Source: Oscillospiraceae bacterium (GTDB taxonomy: Bacteria > Bacillota > Clostridia > Oscillospirales > Oscillospiraceae). From it: a DNA stretch of 9,135 bases. Position numbers and translations under genes: made by a program. The notes beneath the pieces are model-generated. The model had not been told where the DNA came from and ran no database searches. It saw nothing but the letters and a program-made list of their open reading frames with translations. Of the stretch, positions 1 through 6,171 are shown piece after piece (the stretch's first letter is position 1; each line of letters starts with the position of its first letter). Location: positions 1-9,135 of the forward strand of contig JAEDJR010000075.1 in NCBI GenBank assembly GCA_016296235.1, in the 5' to 3' direction.

Positions 1-3
1 CTC

Positions 4-36
4 CATTGTCAATTGTCAATTATCAATTGTCAATTC
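4..36. repeat. Heptanucleotide tandem repeat (CAATTGT units)
   Basis: About five head-to-tail units of 7 bp are visible: CATTGT, CAATTGT, CAATTAT, CAATTGT, CAATTC. The units contain the palindrome CAATTG, so the tract is also partly self-complementary. It is AT-rich, in sharp contrast to the GC-rich genes beside it, and lies beyond the terminator of the salvage operon. It is cut by the window edge, so its full length is unknown. I see no coding or regulatory role. Confidence 0.75.
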
Positions 37-72
37 AAAGACAAATCCCAATTTGTTGATGTTCCAAGCATG

Positions 73-101
73 AAAAACGCACCCCAAGACTGGGGTGCGT
101 T
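73..101 (-). terminator. Rho-independent terminator after uridine kinase
   Basis: On the minus strand an 11-bp perfect stem (AACGCACCCCA paired with TGGGGTGCGTT) closes a 4-base loop and runs straight into five T residues. It begins 4 bases past the uridine kinase stop codon (TAA, 106-108), so it should end the minus-strand salvage transcript. The left arm's A-run also gives some U-tract character when read on the plus strand, but no plus-strand gene lies just upstream in view. Confidence 0.93.
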
Positions 102-105
102 CTTT

Positions 106-732
106 TTATACGGTTCCGCCGTCGATGTGGCGTTGGATGCGGCCCATAATCATGTCCAGGGCCACCAGGTTTTTGCCGCCCTCGGGCACCACAATGTTGG
201 CGTTCTTCTTGCTGGGCTCCACGAATTGCTCGTGCATGGGCTTCACCGTGTCCAGATACTGGGCGATGACGGACTCGATGGTGCGGCCCCGCTTCTTTAC
301 GTCCCGCTTGATGCGGCGGCACAGGCGTACGTCGGCGTCGGCGTCCACGAAAATTTTGATATCCATCTGGTCGCACAGCTCCCGGTTCTCGAAAATCAGG
401 ATGCCTTCCACCAGAATCACCCGGGTGGGTACGATCAGCGTCACCTCACTGCTGCGGTTGTGCACCGTGTAGTCGTACACCGGGCAGTGGATGGAGCGCC
501 CCTGCTTCAAAAGCTTCAGATGCTCGATCATCAGATCCGTGTCAAAGGCGTCAGGGTGGTCGTAGTTCAGCAGGCTCCGCTCCTCGTAGGTCAGGTCGTC
601 GTGGGCCTTGTAGTAGTTGTCGTGGCTCAGAACCGTGATGTTCTCGCCGAAGCGGGCGATCAGGTTCTTCACCAGGGTGGTTTTGCCGCTGCCGGTGCCG
701 CCGGCGATGCCGATAATCATGATGTCAGACAT
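106..732 (-). CDS. udk: Uridine kinase (uridine/cytidine kinase)
   Basis: Phosphorylates uridine and cytidine to UMP and CMP with ATP or GTP, the retention step of pyrimidine ribonucleoside salvage in the cytoplasm. The 208-residue protein is the usual length for bacterial Udk. Visible motifs are the Walker A loop GGTGSGKT (residues 11-18), HDNYYK (37-42) carrying the likely catalytic Asp38, YDHPDAFD (57-64), PVYDYTVHNR (84-93) for nucleoside binding, and VEGIL (108-112). A basic RRIKRDVKKRGR stretch forms the lid. I chose ATG 732: the sequence TAGGGGG sits 7 bases upstream, and its TAG is the stop codon of the phosphorylase gene, so the two genes are 11 bases apart and probably translationally coupled. 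A TTG at 738 is in frame but lies too close to that ribosome site. The gene is last in its operon, directly before a strong terminator. Confidence 0.95.
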   Translation of the reverse strand: MSDIMIIGIAGGTGSGKTTLVKNLIARFGENITVLSHDNYYKAHDDLTYEERSLLNYDHPDAFDTDLMIEHLKLLKQGRSIHCPVYDYTVHNRSSEVTLIVPTRVILVEGILIFENRELCDQMDIKIFVDADADVRLCRRIKRDVKKRGRTIESVIAQYLDTVKPMHEQFVEPSKKNANIVVPEGGKNLVALDMIMGRIQRHIDGGTV

Positions 733-743
733 GAACAATCCCC

Positions 744-2030
744 CTACCGCACAATGTCATAGATGAGCGGCTGCGGCGCCGGTGCCGCGTCGCCCCAGGT
801 CAGAGCCGCCCGGAACCGGGCTTCGGCGTCGGCCAGCAGGCCTGCGTCGTTGGTGTGGAGCCAGGCCAGCACATCCCCACGGCGCACCTGATCGCCGGTC
901 TTTTTCTCCAGGACGATGCCGGCGCTGTAGTCGATGGGGTCGTCCTTTTTCATGCGGCCGGCGCCCAGCATGGAGGAGCTGACGCCCACCTGGGCCGCGT
1001 CCATATGGGTCAGCCAGCCGTCCCGGTTGGCCAGGACGGGCACCACCACGGACGCCCGGGGCAGCTTGGCGAAGTCCGGGTCGCCGCCCTGGGCCGCAAT
1101 CCAGGCCTCCATGGTGGCCAGGGCCTTGCCGGAATCCAGCGCCTCCAGCACCCGCCGGTGGGCCTCCTCGGGACTCCAGCCGTGGCACAGGGACAGGAGG
1201 TTGGCCGCCAGGGCCGTGCAGATCTCCCGCAGGTCGCCGGGCTTGCCCTTGAGCACCTCCACGGCCTCCAGGACCTCCAGGGCGTTGCCCACGTTATGGC
1301 CCAGGGGAATGTCCATGTTGGTAATCAGGGCCGCCACATTCCGGCCGCAGGCCTTGCCGATGGCCACCATCTTTTCGGCCAGAATCCGGCCGTCGGCCTC
1401 GGTCTTCATAAAAGCGCCGGAGCCGCATTTCACGTCCAGGACGATGGAGTGGGCGCCCGCCGCCAGCTTTTTGGACATGATGGAGGCGGCGATCAGGGGC
1501 ACGGAGTCGATGGTGGCCGTCACGTCCCGCAGGGCGTAGAGCTTTTTGTCCGCAGGCGTCAGATTGCCGCTCTGGCCGATGACGGCCACGCCGATGTTTT
1601 CCACCTGGGTGCGGAATTCCTCCGCCGTCAGGGTGGTGCGGAACCCTGCGAAGGACTCCAGCTTATCCACGGTACCGCCGGTGTGGCCCAGGCCCCGGCC
1701 GGACATTTTTGCCATTTTGCCCCCCAGGGAGGCCACAATGGGGGCCACAATCAGGGTGGTCTTGTCGCCCACGCCGCCGGTGGAGTGCTTATCCACGGAC
1801 AGATTACCGAAGCAGCCAAGATCCACCGTGTCGCCGGAGCGCATCATGGCATCGGTGAGAACGGCGGTTTCGTGGTCGTCCATGCCCCGGAACCACACCG
1901 CCATGGCCCAGGCGGCCATCTGGTAGTCGGGGATGGAGCCGTCGGTGTAGCCGCCGATCAGAAAGCGGATTTCCTCGTCGGTGAGGACGCCGCCGTTGCG
2001 TTTTTTCTCAATCAAATCAACAGTTCGCAT
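744..2030 (-). CDS. pdp: Pyrimidine-nucleoside phosphorylase
   Basis: Catalyses reversible phosphorolysis of uridine, deoxyuridine and thymidine to base plus (deoxy)ribose-1-phosphate, feeding the sugar to central metabolism. The 428 residues match the family (about 430). The order is helical alpha domain (1-65), phosphate-binding KHSTGGVGD (81-89), the thymidine/pyrimidine phosphorylase signature SGRGLGHTGGTVDKLES (110-126), and YALRD...SIMSKK (165-188). Arg168, Ser183 and Lys187 fall where the family places its pyrimidine-base contacts. The C-terminal alpha/beta domain includes SSSMLGAGR and a potassium/phosphate-loop-like region. Start ATG 2030 has AAAAGGAGG 4 bases upstream. A 5-bp GGCCC/GGGCC hairpin (2046-2058) lies just above that site. 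A 255-bp gap holding a foldback repeat separates it from the permease gene, so co-transcription with the transporter is plausible but not certain. Plain thymidine phosphorylase (deoA) is the alternative; the Gram-positive context and sequence style favour Pdp. Confidence 0.93.
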   Translation of the reverse strand: MRTVDLIEKKRNGGVLTDEEIRFLIGGYTDGSIPDYQMAAWAMAVWFRGMDDHETAVLTDAMMRSGDTVDLGCFGNLSVDKHSTGGVGDKTTLIVAPIVASLGGKMAKMSGRGLGHTGGTVDKLESFAGFRTTLTAEEFRTQVENIGVAVIGQSGNLTPADKKLYALRDVTATIDSVPLIAASIMSKKLAAGAHSIVLDVKCGSGAFMKTEADGRILAEKMVAIGKACGRNVAALITNMDIPLGHNVGNALEVLEAVEVLKGKPGDLREICTALAANLLSLCHGWSPEEAHRRVLEALDSGKALATMEAWIAAQGGDPDFAKLPRASVVVPVLANRDGWLTHMDAAQVGVSSSMLGAGRMKKDDPIDYSAGIVLEKKTGDQVRRGDVLAWLHTNDAGLLADAEARFRAALTWGDAAPAPQPLIYDIVR

Positions 2031-2045
2031 GAAAACCTCCTTTTA

Positions 2046-2058
2046 GGCCCCAAGGGCC
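2046..2058 (-). other. Short GC hairpin just upstream of the pdp ribosome site
   Basis: GGCCC and GGGCC form a perfect 5-bp stem with a 3-base loop. The hairpin lies immediately before the AAAAGGAGG ribosome site of pdp and overlaps the end of the 2051-2267 repeat. In the mRNA it could modulate access to the ribosome site or mark a processing point; this is inference only. Confidence 0.4.
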
Positions 2059-2267
2059 TGCCGCAAAAATGAGATGCTGCACAAGGCTGTACCCCAAGCC
2101 TCCCCTGTGCAAGGGAAGGCGGCCCGTAGGGTCGGAGGGGTTGTGTGCAGGCAGATCGTGCCAGCCACGACCCCTCAGTCACGCTTTGCGTGACAGCTCC
2201 CCTTGCGCAGGGGAGCCAGGGTGCGAGCGCCTTTTGTGCTTGGTTCGCATTTTGCGGCAAGCCCTTG
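2051..2267. repeat. Palindromic MITE-like repeat with terminal inverted repeats and nested hairpins
   Basis: The ends match as inverted repeats: 2051-2070 begins CAAGGGCCTGCCGCAAAA, and the reverse complement of 2248-2267 begins CAAGGGCTTGCCGCAAAA. Each arm then carries the same parts in mirror order: a hairpin of the CTCCCCT-loop-AGGGGAG type (left 2098-2120 with one mismatch; right 2196-2216, 8-bp perfect stem), a second hairpin (left GGCCC/GGGTC at 2121-2133; right GTCACGC/GCGTGAC at 2178-2194), and a GAGGGGT block. There is no ORF of substance and no transposase, so it resembles a non-autonomous or structural dispersed repeat. It fills the gap between permease 2 and pdp. A second copy of the left arm lies at 9039-9135. 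Confidence 0.8.
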
Positions 2268-2285
2268 TATCATTGAGTCGCGGTT

Positions 2286-3224
2286 TTATCGCTGTCCCTT
2301 ATCGTAGGGGATGCCCTCGGCCTTGGGTGCGCGGGAGTTCTTGGAGGTGAAGGCCAGGATAATCATGGATGCGATGAAGGGCATCATATTGTAGATTTCC
2401 TTGGTCAGGTTCAGGGTGGTCAGGAAGGTGGAGTCGTAGATGTTGGCCAGGGCCTTGAACACGGCGAAGAACATGGCTGCCAGGAAGATCCGGCCCGGCT
2501 TCCACTGGCCGAAGATCATGACGGCGATGGCCAGGAAGCCCATGCCGGTGACGCCGCTTTCAAAGTTCCACACCTGCACGGCGGGGACGATGTAGGCCAG
2601 GCCGCCGATGCCGCCCAGGAAGCCGGAGATCAGCACGCCGCACCAGCGCATCCGGTAGACGTTGATGCCCACGGAGTCCGCCGCCTGGGGATGCTCGCCG
2701 CAGGCCATGAGGCGCATGCCGAAGCGGGTCTTATACAGCACCACAATGGAGAGCACCAGCAGTACCAAGCCCACAAACAGGAACACATTGACGGTGATGG
2801 GGCCGATGTTGAAGATGAAGTCGCTGTTGACGAAGGCCAGCTTGGGGGATTGGGTACCGGTGCCGCCAGCCATGGAGTTGTTGTAGCGCTTCACCAGAAC
2901 CAGAGCCAGCGCCGTGGCCAGCAGGTTCAGGGCGGTGCCGCCGATGGTTTGATCCGCCTTCAGGTTGATGGAGGCGAAGGCCAGCAGCGCCGAATAGGCC
3001 ACACCGGCCAGGGCAGCGGTGCAGATGCTGATGAGCACCTTCATGAACGAGGAGGTTCCGGCCGGCAGCATGACCAGCACCAGCAGGCCAAAGACGCCGC
3101 CGATAACCATGATGCCTTCCATGGCGATGTTGATGATGCCGGAGTGCTCGGAGAAGCAGGCGCCCAGGGCCACCAGCATCAGGACGATGCCGTAAATCAG
3201 CGTATATTTGATCAGAAGCGTCAT
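2286..3224 (-). CDS. Nucleoside ABC transporter, permease subunit 2
   Basis: One of two membrane subunits of a BMP-type importer in the branched-chain amino acid/ribose-like permease superfamily (BPD_transp_2), which probably imports nucleosides. The 312-residue protein is almost wholly hydrophobic, with about eight to ten membrane segments (for example 8-23, 38-54, 62-86, 97-112, 145-164, 195-215, 228-240, 246-262, 280-293). Family motifs are INIAMEGIM (31-39), ADQTIGGTALN (90-100) and the cytoplasmic coupling loop TRFGMRLMACGEHPQAA (166-182), which meets the ATPase. I chose ATG 3224 because AAAGGAGG lies 12 bases upstream and ATGA overlaps the TGA stop of permease 1 by 4 bases, a sign of translational coupling. 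A longer reading from 3305 would run back into permease 1. No intrinsic terminator follows; the foldback repeat begins 18 bases past the stop. Confidence 0.93.
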   Translation of the reverse strand: MTLLIKYTLIYGIVLMLVALGACFSEHSGIINIAMEGIMVIGGVFGLLVLVMLPAGTSSFMKVLISICTAALAGVAYSALLAFASINLKADQTIGGTALNLLATALALVLVKRYNNSMAGGTGTQSPKLAFVNSDFIFNIGPITVNVFLFVGLVLLVLSIVVLYKTRFGMRLMACGEHPQAADSVGINVYRMRWCGVLISGFLGGIGGLAYIVPAVQVWNFESGVTGMGFLAIAVMIFGQWKPGRIFLAAMFFAVFKALANIYDSTFLTTLNLTKEIYNMMPFIASMIILAFTSKNSRAPKAEGIPYDKGQR

Positions 3225-4393
3225 TTCGCTTTCCCCTCCTTTGCCTTTTTGCCGCCCTTGATCCAGCTCAGGACCTTGCCCTTGAACAGGCTGGAGAAGG
3301 CGCACAGATAGATGATGATACCGGAAACCACGTCGGCGATTTCGCCGGGGAAGTAGACCTGGGTCATCTGGGCGCCGCCGGTGGACAGGTGGGAGATGAA
3401 CAGGCCGGAGAAGATGCAGCCCACGGGGTTCAGGCTGGCCAGCAGGGCCACGGAGATGCCGTCAAAGCCCTGAGACGGCAGGACGGTGGAGTCCTGGGGA
3501 TTCCACTGGGCGCCGCCGGCCAGATAGTACAGGCCCGCGCCGAAGCCCGCCAGAGCGCCGGCGATGACCATGGACAGGATGATGGAGCGCTTTTCGTTGA
3601 TGCCGGCGTACTTGGCCGCCTGGGCGTTGTGGCCGCAGGCCTTCAGCTCATAGCCGAAGGTGGTCTTGTTCAGCACGATGAGCACCACGATGGCCACCAG
3701 AATGGCCAGGAAAATGGCGATGGAAATGGAGCCGTACTTGAAGGTCTTGAACATATCCCAGCCGAAGATTTTGGAGGGGATCAGGGACTGGGGGCTGACC
3801 TCCTTGATGGCGTAGGTCTCGGCCTTTTTCAGGTTGAACATGGCGCCGGAGCCGCGGCCGTAGATGATGGTGTTGACGGCGTAGAGGCCGATCCAGTTGA
3901 ACATGATGGAGGTGATGACCTCGTTGATGTTGAGGAAGGCCTTGAACAGACCGGGGATGGCGCCCCAGACAGCGCCGAACAGGGTGGCCACCAGCAGGCA
4001 GGCCCACCAGGGCAGGTGCAGGATGATGGCGGCGTACATACCGCCGAAGGCGCCCAGGGTATACTGGCCGGCGGCGCCGATGTTGAACAGGCCGGTCTTG
4101 AAGGCAAAGGCCACGGACAGGCCGCACATAATCAGGGGGGCGGCCTCGACGATCTCCTGACCCACGGTCATCCAGTTCATGCCGACCTTGGCCAGGGTCT
4201 CATTGCCCACGTTGCGGAAGCCGGCCTGGATGATGGGCACAAAGCCGTCCTTCCAGGCGTGCTCGGCGTCCAGCACCACCAGGAACAGCAGTCCCAGGGC
4301 CAGACCCACGAGAATACAGATCAGTGCGGCGGCGACGGAGGTCAGACCGCCCAGGCTCCGCTCCAGGAGCGGACTTTGGTTTTTCTTCTTCAT
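3221..4393 (-). CDS. Nucleoside ABC transporter, permease subunit 1
   Basis: First membrane subunit of the importer, partner of the permease that overlaps it by 4 bases. The 390-residue length fits the longer permease of BMP-type systems. A basic N-terminus (MKKKNQS) precedes a membrane segment at about 17-41, a periplasmic stretch at 42-80, then roughly eight more segments (84-100, 113-127, 129-150, 160-178, 223-241, 270-292, 312-336, 350-371) and a lysine-rich cytoplasmic tail. Motifs include LFNIGAAGQY (102-111), NINEVITSIM (155-164) and the coupling loop TTFGYELKACGHNAQAA (244-260), which parallels that of permease 2. The start at ATG 4393 is supported by TAAGGAGGG about 7 bases upstream; its TAA is also the stop codon of the ATPase gene, leaving 12 bases between them. 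Nucleosides are the likely substrate because of the downstream phosphorylase and kinase. Confidence 0.94.
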   Translation of the reverse strand: MKKKNQSPLLERSLGGLTSVAAALICILVGLALGLLFLVVLDAEHAWKDGFVPIIQAGFRNVGNETLAKVGMNWMTVGQEIVEAAPLIMCGLSVAFAFKTGLFNIGAAGQYTLGAFGGMYAAIILHLPWWACLLVATLFGAVWGAIPGLFKAFLNINEVITSIMFNWIGLYAVNTIIYGRGSGAMFNLKKAETYAIKEVSPQSLIPSKIFGWDMFKTFKYGSISIAIFLAILVAIVVLIVLNKTTFGYELKACGHNAQAAKYAGINEKRSIILSMVIAGALAGFGAGLYYLAGGAQWNPQDSTVLPSQGFDGISVALLASLNPVGCIFSGLFISHLSTGGAQMTQVYFPGEIADVVSGIIIYLCAFSSLFKGKVLSWIKGGKKAKEGKAK

Positions 4394-4405
4394 GCCGCTC
4401 CCTCC

Positions 4406-5932
4406 TTACAGTGCCATCCGCTTGGCGCCGGCCATATACAGGCCCAGCTCCTCGACGGTGACGGTTTTGGGATCGAACTGGCCCACGATTTCGCCCTCGT
4501 ACATGACCAGAATCCGGTCGGCCAGGTTCATGACCTCGTCCAGCTCCAGGGAGACCAGCAGCACGGCCTTGCCTGCGTCCCGGACGGAGACGATCTGCTT
4601 GTGGATGTACTCGATGGCGCCCACGTCCAGGCCGCGGGTGGGCTGGACGGCGATGAGCAGCTCGGGATCCTTGTCGATCTCCCGGGCCACGATGGCCTTC
4701 TGCTGGTTGCCGCCGGACATGGAGCGGGCGATGGTGACGCTGCCCTGTCCGCTGCGGACGTCGTACTGCTCGATGAGCCGGTCGGAGTATTCCCGCACGG
4801 CGTCAAACTTGATGAAGCCGCCCTTCTGGAACTGGGGCTGCCAGTAGCGCTGGAGGACCATGTTCTGCTCCAGGCTGTAGTCCAGCACCAGACCGTGCTT
4901 GTGCCGGTCCTCGGGGATATGGCTCATGCCGTCCTTGCTGCGCTGCCGGATGGAGGCCTTGGAGATATCCTTGCCGCAGAGGGTGATGGTACCGGCGGAC
5001 ATGGCGTCCAGGCCGGTCAGGGCGTGGATAAACTGGGTCTGGCCGTTGCCCTCGATGCCGGCCAGGCAGACGATTTCGCCCCGGCGCACCTGGAAGGACA
5101 CGTCCTTGACGGCGTTGTTCTTGTGGAGCCTGGAGGGCACGGTGACGTGCTGCACGTCCAGCACCACCTCTCCCGGCTGGGCCGGGTCCTTATCCACCTT
5201 GAAATTGACCTGGCGGCCCACCATCATGGCGGACAGCTCCTCCACCGTGGTGTTTTTGGTTTCCACGGTGCCGATGTACTTGCCCTTGCGCAGGACGGTG
5301 CAGCGGTCGGCCACGGCCATGATTTCGGCCAGCTTGTGGGAGATGAACAGGATGCTCTTGCCCTCGGCGGCCAGGTTCTTCATGATCTGCATGAGCTCAT
5401 CGATTTCCTGCGGCGTCAGGACGGCGGTGGGCTCGTCAAAGATCAGGATTTCGTTGTCCCGGTAGAGCATTTTCAGAATTTCCGTCCGCTGCTGCATGCC
5501 CACGGAGATATCCTCCACCAGGGCGTCCAGATCGACCTTCAGGCCGTACTGCTCGGACAGCCGCAGGACCTTCTCCCGGGCCTCCTTTTTCTGCAGGAAG
5601 CCCAGCTTGTTGGGCTCCACGCCCAGAATGATGTTGTCCAGCACCGAGAAACACTCCACCAGCTTGAAGTGCTGGTGAACCATGCCGATGTTCAAAGCGT
5701 TGGCGTCGTTGGGGTTTTTGATTTCCACAACCTGGCCGTTCTTCTTGATGCAGCCCTGCTCCGGCTGATACAGACCGAAGAGGACGCTCATCAAGGTAGA
5801 CTTGCCGGCGCCGTTTTCGCCCAGCAGAGCGTGGATTTCGCCCCGCTTCAGCTGCAGGGTAATATCATCGTTGGCCTTGATCCCCGGGAACTCCTTGGTG
5901 ATGTTCAGCATCTCAATGACATAATCCGCCAA
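4406..5932 (-). CDS. Nucleoside ABC transporter, ATP-binding subunit (two NBDs)
   Basis: Energises the importer from the cytoplasmic face. The protein, about 508 residues, has two fused nucleotide-binding domains. Numbered from TTG 5932, NBD1 has Walker A GENGAGKST (38-46), the family-typical altered signature SVGMQQ (143-148), Walker B ILIFDEP (162-168) and switch His199. NBD2 has a degenerate Walker A, GIEGNGQTQ (292-300), an intact SGGNQQK (406-412), and AVQPTRG (428-434) where Walker B Asp-Glu is replaced by Val-Gln. One competent and one degenerate site is usual in BMP/CUT2-type ATPases. The start is set by the ribosome site: GGGAGGG abuts ATG 5938 with no spacing but lies 6 bases from TTG 5932, and the resulting MADYVIEM start resembles family N-termini. 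ATG 5938 (510 residues) is the alternative. This is the first gene of the operon; no substrate-binding protein gene precedes it. Confidence 0.95.
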   Translation of the reverse strand: MADYVIEMLNITKEFPGIKANDDITLQLKRGEIHALLGENGAGKSTLMSVLFGLYQPEQGCIKKNGQVVEIKNPNDANALNIGMVHQHFKLVECFSVLDNIILGVEPNKLGFLQKKEAREKVLRLSEQYGLKVDLDALVEDISVGMQQRTEILKMLYRDNEILIFDEPTAVLTPQEIDELMQIMKNLAAEGKSILFISHKLAEIMAVADRCTVLRKGKYIGTVETKNTTVEELSAMMVGRQVNFKVDKDPAQPGEVVLDVQHVTVPSRLHKNNAVKDVSFQVRRGEIVCLAGIEGNGQTQFIHALTGLDAMSAGTITLCGKDISKASIRQRSKDGMSHIPEDRHKHGLVLDYSLEQNMVLQRYWQPQFQKGGFIKFDAVREYSDRLIEQYDVRSGQGSVTIARSMSGGNQQKAIVAREIDKDPELLIAVQPTRGLDVGAIEYIHKQIVSVRDAGKAVLLVSLELDEVMNLADRILVMYEGEIVGQFDPKTVTVEELGLYMAGAKRMAL

Positions 5933-5949
5933 TGTCATCCCTCCCGTTT

Positions 5950-5964
5950 CGCCTGGTTCAGGCG
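5950..5964 (-). other. Leader hairpin before the ABC operon
   Basis: CGCCTG and CAGGCG form a perfect 6-bp stem with a 3-base loop between the predicted transcription start (near 5972) and the GGGAGGG ribosome site. The leader is only about 35-40 bases, too short for a purine riboswitch, and no U-tract follows, so it is not an attenuator of the usual kind. It may stabilise the 5' end. Confidence 0.45.
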
Positions 5965-5978
5965 AGTAATTTGACTCT

Positions 5979-5996
5979 ATTATACAGGAAGCTTCC
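5979..5996 (-). promoter_or_regulatory. Promoter -10 box and overlapping palindrome for the ABC operon
   Basis: The minus strand has a perfect TATAAT (5979-5984) about 41 bases before the ATPase start. No good -35 lies at 17 bases; TTGTAG is present at about 20 bases. The spacer holds a perfect 10-bp palindrome, GGAAGCTTCC (5987-5996), almost extended by CAG/CTG on both sides. A weak -35 with a symmetric site in the spacer suits control by a regulator, but the protein that binds is unknown. Confidence 0.6.
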
Positions 5997-6078
5997 CTGA
6001 ATTGCTACAATTTTTTATGGAATTTGCAAACAAACGCCCGGGGCGCAGCCGCAGGCCCGTTTCTCAACGGAACGTCGA

Positions 6079-6107
6079 TTGCGCGGGAGCGGTTTTTCAG
6101 ATATAAT
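6079..6107 (+). promoter_or_regulatory. Sigma-70-type promoter of the HTH-desulfoferrodoxin gene
   Basis: TTGCGC (6079-6084) and TATAAT (6102-6107) are separated by exactly 17 bases on the plus strand. The predicted start near 6114 gives a leader of about 58 bases before ATG 6172. The promoter lies back to back with that of the ABC operon, about 95 bases between the -10 boxes and -35 side, so one bound regulator could affect both. Confidence 0.65.
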
Positions 6108-6114
6108 CAGAAAA

Positions 6115-6140
6115 GCAGGGCACGACGGTGGGCATGCCCT
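6115..6140 (+). repeat. Short repeat (GCAGGGCACGAC type), copy upstream of the HTH gene
   Basis: GCAGGGCACGACGGTGGGCATGCC closely resembles 6765-6789 on the other side of the HTH gene: the first 12 bases are identical, and both continue TGGGC(A/G)TGCC. It contains the perfect palindrome GGGCATGCCC (6130-6139), and AGGGCA can pair with TGCCCT across it. It lies at the very 5' end of the predicted HTH transcript. Confidence 0.55.
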
Positions 6141-6171
6141 ACGAGAGATTTTTCAAATAGGAGGTGCCGGC

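Noticed and set aside
4..36. CRISPR-like repeat at the window start
   Set aside because: Units are 7 bp and directly adjacent, with no spacers, so it is a simple tandem repeat.
13..762. A 249-codon plus-strand frame opposite uridine kinase
   Set aside because: Overlaps the udk gene and its terminator in antisense; low-complexity Val/Ala/His-rich translation typical of a shadow frame.
855..2072. A 405-codon plus-strand frame opposite pdp
   Set aside because: Antisense shadow of a gene with clear phosphorylase motifs; rich in Gly, His and Ala and without recognisable domains.
2101..2220. Hairpins in the intergenic repeat as an intrinsic terminator after permease 2
   Set aside because: The stems are GC-rich, but no T-run follows on either strand. 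Partial attenuation is possible, but a standard terminator is not supported.
3225..3305. N-terminal extension of permease 2
   Set aside because: The added residues are a charged, Gln/Gly-rich stretch overlapping permease 1. The ATG at 3224 has a good ribosome site and begins at the first membrane segment.
3389..5974. An 861-codon open frame on the plus strand across the ATPase and permease 1 genes
   Set aside because: It is antisense to well-supported transporter genes. Its Gly/His/Asp/Gln/Leu-rich, motif-free translation is what high-GC codon bias yields in the opposing frame. No ribosome site or family likeness is seen.
5939..6000. Possible purine or other riboswitch before the nucleoside transporter operon
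   Set aside because: The predicted leader is only about 35-40 bases with a single 6-bp hairpin. There is no three-way junction or conserved aptamer core.
6079..6171. Upstream extension of the HTH-desulfoferrodoxin protein
   Set aside because: It would start inside the predicted promoter. AGGAGG before ATG 6172 and the normal start of an XRE domain favour the shorter protein.
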